Below, in pieces: positions 15,275 through 19,977 of a stretch of 19,977 nt of DNA; the stretch's first letter is position 1, and every line of letters starts with the position of its first letter. The translations under genes and the position numbers were made by a program. The DNA is from an uncultured Chitinophagaceae bacterium. GTDB lineage: Bacteria; Bacteroidota; Bacteroidia; Chitinophagales; Chitinophagaceae. The DNA lies in assembly GCA_934502905.1 (NCBI GenBank), contig CAKSVK010000055.1, positions 1 through 19,977 on the forward strand, written 5' to 3'. The notes beneath the pieces are model-generated. The model did not search any database, had not been told where the DNA came from, and worked only from the letters and a program-made list of their open reading frames with translations.

Positions 15275-17719
15275 ATGAAAAGATTAATACTCTTTCTGGT
15301 ACAGATCATTCTATGCAATTATTGGCTCGGCGCCCAGGAAGCAAACCTGGGTAACATACAGGGTAACATCACTACTCCGCAGGGCACGCCGGTATCAGGC
15401 GTGAATGTGAGCATAAAAGGACAAAAAAAATACACTACTACCGACGATAACGGGTATTTTGAGTTCAGGAATATTCCTTATGGAAACTATATCCTGGTAT
15501 ATTCATTTGAAAGGGGTAACAACCAGGAAGTTCCTGTGGTGGTTCCGCCTGATAATAACAATGCTTTCGAGTATAAACTGTCCTTAAACGCCCGGGAACT
15601 GGAGGAGGTAGTCATCAGCATTGGCGGCAGCATTAACAAAGGGACCGCTACCATTGGAAAAGCAGGTATACCTATCATGGACCTGCCACAGGCTGTTACC
15701 ATCATAGGTCAGTCTACCATAGAAAATCAGCAGGCTCAGCGTTTGAGTGATGTCATAAAGAATGTAAACGGAGTTTACCTGGGAGGCGCACGCGCCAGCA
15801 CACAGGAAACATTTTATGCACGCGGCTACAATATGGGCGCTAACAATACCTTTAAAAATGGCTTCAGGGTAAACAGCGGATCCATGCCGGAGATGAGCGC
15901 TATTGAAAGCATTGAGGTGCTGAAAGGCGGGGCAGCTTTATTATATGGAAACGTAGCTCCCGGCGGCATTGTAAACATGGTTACCAAAAAGCCCCGCTTC
16001 AATTTCGGCGGTGAAATAAATATGCGTGTGGGAAGCTTTGGCTTATACAAGCCTACGATTGATATATATGGTCCCATCAGCAAGTCCGTTGCTTACCGCC
16101 TCAACGGAAGCTACGAAAAGGCAGACAGCTACCGGGATATTGTAAACTCCGAGCGTATTTATGTAAATCCCTCCCTGTTATTCAAGCTCGGCAAAAAAAC
16201 AAGGCTGATCGTTCAGGGCGACTACCTGCAGCATAAGTTTACTCCCGATTTCGGTATCGGCACAATGAGTGACGCCGTTAATGTATATGGAGGTAAAACC
16301 ATATCCCCCGTAAAAAGGTCGGCTTTTTTTGGTGCCCCCTGGCAATACGCAAAAACAACACAGGCTACAGCCTCGGCAGAAGTAAATCATAAGCTGAATG
16401 ACAACTGGCAGGTCAATGCATTGGTAGGGTATCAAAATTATGAAAGAGACTATTTTTCTCTTGAAAGAGTACAGGCAGATGTAAACGGAAAATTCAGGAG
16501 ACCGCTTGGCAAAACAAACAGCAAGGAAGATTATTTTAACGGACAGGTAAATATCAACGGGGAATTTAAAACCGGTACGATCGGTCATAAGATACTGGTG
16601 GGTGCCGACGCAGAAAAATACAAGACCGTTAACCTCAGTTCCACTTATAACAGCTCCAGCTTTTACGATACCATCAGCCTGGTGGATCCGAACGCATACG
16701 TGGCCCGTACCGACATGCCGGCCGACTGGAAATGGAATACCTCTGCAAGGGTTCCTCTCTCACGTTTTGGCGTATACGTTCAGGATCTGATCACCCTGAC
16801 AGAAAAGTTTAAGGTGCTGGCAGGGGTGCGGTGGTCTATGCAGCAGGCAGATGCTACCAGAACTACCTACCTGCTGAAAAACGACTCACTGGGTTATGGG
16901 AAAAAATTTGTTGACAAAGCATTCTCACCACGCGTGGGCCTGGTATATCAGCCGACCCTTAATACTACCGCTTTTGCCAGCTACTCCAACTCTTTTAGCC
17001 CTAACTCTTCTGCGGGCGTAACGGATATCTATGGCGATGCCTTAAAACCCTCTATCATTGATCAGTTTGAGGTAGGTATAAAAAATGATTTCTTTAACGG
17101 CCAGCTGAACGCTAACCTGACCTTATACCGCATCATTAACAACAACCTGGCCCAAATGGCGCTGTTCGATAAAGATGGTAACGAAAACAACAATTCCAAC
17201 ATCCGTGAGCTCAGCGGGCAAACTACCAGCGATGGTATTGAAATAGATCTGAAAGGGCAGCCGGTAAGGGGGTGGACCATTTTAGCAGGTTACAGCTATA
17301 ACAAAATGCGTTACAGCAAAACTTCGGGTAAGGTTGGCAGTTATGTAGAAGGAGAACGCCTGGTAAACAACCCGGCGCATACTGCGAACGCTACCACATT
17401 CTTTACTTTCCCCGGCGGCGTCTTAAAAGGCTTTAAGCTCGGCGCAGGTGTGTATTATGTAGGTAAACGCAATGCCGGATGGAATTCCGTATACGCGCAG
17501 AACCCAACTACAAAAGAGATCTATGTTAACAGCAGGGTGTTTGAGGTAAAAAGCTTTACCACACTTGACGTTTCCGCAGGTTATTCTTACAGGCAATGGT
17601 CCCTGATCGCCAAGGTGGCCAATGTAACCAACACCTTCAGCTATTATGTGCATGAAAACTACAGCATCAACCCTATTCCACCGCGGAACTTTGTAGTAAC
17701 TGCTTCCTTCAGGTTTTAA
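15275..17719 (+). CDS. Siderophore-type TonB-dependent outer-membrane receptor
   Basis: 814 aa from ATG 15275; a TTG ten codons upstream precedes the signal peptide and is rejected. The signal peptide runs to about residue 20 (LGAQ). A carboxypeptidase-regulatory-like domain follows (about 27-103, GNITTPQGTPVSGVNVSIKG). ELEEVVIS (108-115) is a candidate TonB box. The plug (about 122-242) has MDLPQAVTII, RLSDVIKNVNGVYLGG, ARGYNM, SIEVLKGGAALLYGNVAPGG and VNMVTKKP, the pattern of siderophore receptors rather than SusC. A 22-strand barrel ends in an aromatic C-terminus (VVTASFRF). It should import an iron-siderophore or similar chelate; the ligand is not readable. No SusD or FecR/sigma partner is adjacent. 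It is divergent from the cytochrome locus and ends at a strong terminator. Confidence 0.92.
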   Translation: MKRLILFLVQIILCNYWLGAQEANLGNIQGNITTPQGTPVSGVNVSIKGQKKYTTTDDNGYFEFRNIPYGNYILVYSFERGNNQEVPVVVPPDNNNAFEYKLSLNARELEEVVISIGGSINKGTATIGKAGIPIMDLPQAVTIIGQSTIENQQAQRLSDVIKNVNGVYLGGARASTQETFYARGYNMGANNTFKNGFRVNSGSMPEMSAIESIEVLKGGAALLYGNVAPGGIVNMVTKKPRFNFGGEINMRVGSFGLYKPTIDIYGPISKSVAYRLNGSYEKADSYRDIVNSERIYVNPSLLFKLGKKTRLIVQGDYLQHKFTPDFGIGTMSDAVNVYGGKTISPVKRSAFFGAPWQYAKTTQATASAEVNHKLNDNWQVNALVGYQNYERDYFSLERVQADVNGKFRRPLGKTNSKEDYFNGQVNINGEFKTGTIGHKILVGADAEKYKTVNLSSTYNSSSFYDTISLVDPNAYVARTDMPADWKWNTSARVPLSRFGVYVQDLITLTEKFKVLAGVRWSMQQADATRTTYLLKNDSLGYGKKFVDKAFSPRVGLVYQPTLNTTAFASYSNSFSPNSSAGVTDIYGDALKPSIIDQFEVGIKNDFFNGQLNANLTLYRIINNNLAQMALFDKDGNENNNSNIRELSGQTTSDGIEIDLKGQPVRGWTILAGYSYNKMRYSKTSGKVGSYVEGERLVNNPAHTANATTFFTFPGGVLKGFKLGAGVYYVGKRNAGWNSVYAQNPTTKEIYVNSRVFEVKSFTTLDVSAGYSYRQWSLIAKVANVTNTFSYYVHENYSINPIPPRNFVVTASFRF

Positions 17720-17742
17720 ACAATAGTACTTCGATTATAAAA

Positions 17743-17777
17743 AGAGGTTGCCCTTCAATCCGGCAGCCTCTTTTTTT
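17743..17777 (+). terminator. Intrinsic terminator of the TonB receptor gene
   Basis: Stem agaggttgcc (17743-17752) pairs with ggcagcctct (17762-17771) through one G-T wobble, loop of 9, then a run of seven T (17771-17777). It lies 23 bp after the stop codon. Confidence 0.9.
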
Positions 17778-17796
17778 ATGATAACATCCCGTCTGC

Positions 17797-17814
17797 CTGA
17801 ACATCGTTCGGCAG
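17797..17814. repeat. CTGAAC-ATC-GTTCGGCAG element (partner 7257-7276)
   Basis: Shares the first 15 bases (CTGAACATCGTTCGG) with 7257-7271; the copy at 7257 has one extra G before CAG. Here the flanks extend the hairpin (CTGCC/GGCAG with one bulged T). It is a dispersed repeat seen at two gene-free sites about 10.5 kb apart. Confidence 0.6.
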
Positions 17815-17878
17815 TTAAGGCAGGGGCGGAACGAATGAATCCAGGTTGCATTCCCTCCACATAACTTTTACAGAGCGA

Positions 17879-17903
17879 AATTCATATTTCGCCGTGTTAC
17901 GGC
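17879..17903 (-). repeat. Hairpin-plus-tail repeat unit 3 (GCCGT-AAC-ACGGC + GAAATATGAATT)
   Basis: Read on the minus strand: five-bp stem, three-nt loop, then GAAATATGAATT. It matches unit 2 (7209-7233) at 21 of 25 positions, in opposite orientation. Confidence 0.65.
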
Positions 17904-18131
17904 ATCGATGATGCGAATGTTACCGGGATCAAAGGCCCGGCAGTGCGGTGATAACCGTCGGCAAAACAGGTGGTAAGATACAGGCGCCTGTCAGGTTTTG
18001 CAACAATAACTTACGATCTATATCCGACCTATATCCTGAAAGACTGCCAAGCCGCATCTCCTTACTACAATTAATGTCTGGCCACCTGCCGCTAACCCTG
18101 TGTCCTGAAAACTGCATCCGGACCTCTCCAC

Positions 18132-18164
18132 AAAAAAGCCGTCCCGGGATCCCGGAACGGCTTT
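18132..18164 (-). terminator. Intrinsic terminator of nrdA
   Basis: Outer stem aaagccgt/acggcttt (18135-18142, 18157-18164) encloses CCGGGA/TCCCGG. On the minus strand it is followed by T (complement of the A-run 18132-18137). It lies about 22 bp after the nrdA stop. Confidence 0.85.
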
Positions 18165-18185
18165 CAAAATGTATTCCTTATTGTA

Positions 18186-19871
18186 CTACGCTTCGCAGCT
18201 TACGCAGGTCACCAGGCTTGTAACAAGCTCTTTTGAAACACTCTGGCTTCTTTGATAATACAGGGTCTTTACGCCCAGCTGCCATGCTTCTATCATCAGC
18301 TTGTTTACATCCTTCACCGGCAGGTTGGAAGGTATGTTCAGGTTCAGGCTCTGGGATTGATCTACGTATTGCTGGCGGATAGCAGCCTGCTGAATGATCT
18401 CCAACTGGCTGATCTCCTTAAATGTTTTGAATACGGATTTCTCCTCTTTCGTCAGCCCCTCGAGGTGCTGTACACTGCCATGGTTCAGCATAATGCTGCG
18501 CCAGGTATCTTCATTGTCGATGCCTTTGTATTCCAGCAATTGCTTCAGGTATTTGTTCTGGCGCATGAAGTTCCCCTTTGCCAGTCCCGCTTTATAATAG
18601 TTGCTGCTGAAAGGTTCTATGCCGGGAGAGGTTTGCCCCAGGATAGCAGAAGAAGAGGTAGTAGGCGCAATAGCCAGCAAAGTGGTATTTCTTCTGCCAT
18701 ATCCTTTCAGCACTTCCGGCTCTCCGTAAATTCTTGCCAGGTCCATAGTGGCTTTTTCGGACTTTTCCTTAATATCGTTAAAGATCTGGGCCGTTAGTTG
18801 TTTGGCCCTGAGCCCTTCAAACGGGATCATATTCCGCTGCAGGTAAGAGTGCCAGCCCAATACGCCTAATCCCAGCGCCCTGTGCCTTTTTGCAAATTTA
18901 TTGGCGCTGGACAGGTAGTGGTTGCCATCTGTTTTATTGATGAATTCCTGCAATACCGCATCCAGGAAGAAAATAGCCAGTCTCACCGCATCAGTATCTT
19001 TCCATTCGTCATACAGCTCCAGGTTCATGGACGACAGGCAGCAGATAAACGACTCATCGTCTGTGGACGGCAGCATGATCTCAGAGCAGAGATTGCTGGC
19101 ATTAATGGTCAGGTTCAGGTCTTTATATACCTGCGGGCGGTTGCGGTTCACGTTATCGGTAAAGAAGAGATAAGGAAGACCTTTTTGCTGGCGGCTTTCC
19201 AGCAGCTTGGCCCATACTTCCCGCTTGGCGGCGTCGCCTTCTATCATATCCTGCATCCAGTAATCCGGCACACACACTCCAAAGAAGAGGTTCTGGATCG
19301 GGTGCCCGATATTTTTGATCTGCAGGTATTCCTCAATATCCGGATGATCAATGTCCAGGTAGGCGGCAAATGCACCGCGGCGTACGCCACCCTGGGAGAT
19401 CGTATCCATCGCCGTATCAAACAGGCGCATGAAACTAACAGCACCGCTGCTTTTACCATTATCGGTTACAGCGCTGCCTCTTCCCCTGAGCCCCCCGAAA
19501 TATCCAGAGGTGCCCCCTCCTATCTTGGTTTGCATGATCACTTCTCCCAGCTTATGGGTGATCCCTTCAATATTATCAGGAATGTGCACATTGAAACAGG
19601 AAATAGGCAACCCTCTTTCGGTTCCCATATTCGCCCAGATAGGAGAGCTGAGGCTCATCCAGCCGCGTTCTACCATTTCCTGAAAGGCCTCCGCCAGCTC
19701 AGGTTTGTATAAACGTTGCGCCGCCGCCTTACACACTCTTTCTATCGCACCTTCTACCGTTTCTCCTTTTAACAGGTAACCCCTGTTTAAAATTTGTTCA
19801 CTCTCTTCATTTTTCCACCAGAGTTTTTCTGTAAGTGGTTCTTTTGAAATCATCGGATCTACTATTTCCAT
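18186..19871 (-). CDS. nrdA: Class I ribonucleotide reductase large subunit, lacking ATP-cone
   Basis: 561 aa, ATG at 19871, TAG at 18186. It reduces ribonucleoside diphosphates to deoxyribonucleotides using a radical supplied by NrdB. Catalytic residues are present by motif: Cys92 (PISCFN), Asn260, Cys262 and Glu264 (NLCSEI), Cys277 (FICCLSS), the radical-relay pair Tyr538-Tyr539 (TLYYQR), and a C-terminal redox pair Cys556/Cys559 (CVSC). TKIGGGTSGYFGGLRGRGS is the substrate/allosteric-site region. E. coli NrdA is about 760 aa and opens with an ATP-cone of about 90 residues. Here the chain starts directly in the core (LWWKNEESEQILNRGYLL), so the overall activity switch is absent from this subunit. 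That agrees with the Bacteroidota NrdA subgroup in which the cone is carried by NrdB. It follows nrdB by 72 bp. Confidence 0.95.
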   Translation of the reverse strand: MEIVDPMISKEPLTEKLWWKNEESEQILNRGYLLKGETVEGAIERVCKAAAQRLYKPELAEAFQEMVERGWMSLSSPIWANMGTERGLPISCFNVHIPDNIEGITHKLGEVIMQTKIGGGTSGYFGGLRGRGSAVTDNGKSSGAVSFMRLFDTAMDTISQGGVRRGAFAAYLDIDHPDIEEYLQIKNIGHPIQNLFFGVCVPDYWMQDMIEGDAAKREVWAKLLESRQQKGLPYLFFTDNVNRNRPQVYKDLNLTINASNLCSEIMLPSTDDESFICCLSSMNLELYDEWKDTDAVRLAIFFLDAVLQEFINKTDGNHYLSSANKFAKRHRALGLGVLGWHSYLQRNMIPFEGLRAKQLTAQIFNDIKEKSEKATMDLARIYGEPEVLKGYGRRNTTLLAIAPTTSSSAILGQTSPGIEPFSSNYYKAGLAKGNFMRQNKYLKQLLEYKGIDNEDTWRSIMLNHGSVQHLEGLTKEEKSVFKTFKEISQLEIIQQAAIRQQYVDQSQSLNLNIPSNLPVKDVNKLMIEAWQLGVKTLYYQRSQSVSKELVTSLVTCVSCEA

Positions 19872-19943
19872 GTTAAAAAATGTTTTAAGGGGTTAGTAAT
19901 TGATTGGTTGGTTTAGTTCGTATTGAATTTTAGGATTTCTATA

Positions 19944-19977
19944 TTAAAACAGGTCGTCTGCAGTGATGCTCTTATCG
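19944..19977 (-). CDS. nrdB: Ribonucleotide reductase small subunit, last codons only (cut by window edge)
   Basis: The minus strand from 19977 reads, in frame, DKSITADDLF then TAA (19946-19944). A short acidic tail ending in a hydrophobic residue is how class I NrdB ends; this tail docks into NrdA. Position 72 bp upstream of nrdA on the same strand supports the call. Only ten codons are visible, so identity rests on tail and context. Confidence 0.7.
   Translation of the reverse strand, partial: DKSITADDLF

Larger units (their letters stand above)
17720..18185. other. Intergenic region with terminators and dispersed repeats
   Basis: 466 bp between convergent receptor and nrdA genes. It contains the receptor terminator, a CTGCC-t-GAAC-ATC-GTTC-GGCAG element (17793-17814), a hairpin-plus-tail repeat on the minus strand (17879-17903) and the nrdA terminator. 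The part 17904-18130 shows no gene or recognised element. Confidence 0.6.

Noticed and set aside
15275..17719. SusC of a SusCD polysaccharide locus
   Set aside because: The plug shows siderophore-receptor motifs (MDLPQAVTII, RLSDVIKNVNGV), length is about 810 rather than about 1000 aa, and no SusD gene follows.
18882..19712. 276-codon open frame on the plus strand
   Set aside because: It lies wholly antisense to nrdA, whose catalytic motifs are intact; the translation resembles no protein and has no start context.

Overview
The window looks like chromosome from a Bacteroidota member, most likely Chitinophagaceae. Three things point there. Several genes are preceded by the Bacteroidota-type -7 element TAnnTTTG and lack a Shine-Dalgarno. 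There is a fused E1 alpha/beta 2-oxoacid dehydrogenase, a NrdA without an ATP-cone, and a TonB receptor with a carboxypeptidase-regulatory-like front domain. The intergenic regions are rich in small palindromic repeats. Genus assignment is inference; no rRNA or tRNA gene was recognised.

Layout. 1-506: a non-coding mosaic of long direct repeats (a 146-bp tandem pair flanked by a 103-bp repeat), cut by the left edge. 507-2833 (minus): aspS followed by a small four-helix membrane protein. 3184-3750 (minus): efp with its own terminator, divergent from 3874-7095 (plus), a likely three-gene operon of fused E1 dehydrogenase, a two-helix membrane protein and tadA. 7096-7560: a gene-free stretch of hairpin repeats. 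7561-14815 (minus): a four-gene locus of the kind best known from Planctomycetes. In transcription order it holds a PSCyt1/DUF1549/DUF1553 cytochrome protein, a Tat-exported DUF1501 protein, a Tat-like secreted beta-propeller, and a membrane protein joining DUF2231, a c-type haem site, leucine-rich repeats and a chitobiase-like domain. A 272-bp repeat-filled gap separates the third and fourth genes. 15275-17719 (plus): a divergent siderophore-type TonB-dependent receptor behind a 22-bp-phased half-site array. 17720-18185: terminators and dispersed repeats. 18186-19977 (minus): nrdA and the last codons of nrdB, cut by the right edge.

How it works together. The aspS, efp, tadA, E1 and nrdAB genes are housekeeping (tRNA charging, translation of difficult peptides, wobble-base editing, oxoacid oxidation, dNTP synthesis). 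The accessory part is the cytochrome/DUF1501/propeller/DUF2231 locus, whose four products are all predicted to be exported or membrane-bound and which carries three CxxCH haem sites; its substrate is unknown. The most notable sequence-level oddities are an EF-P whose loop tip is Arg32 rather than Lys in a PGKG loop, a cone-less NrdA, the left-edge repeat mosaic, and hairpin repeats whose stems change but stay paired.
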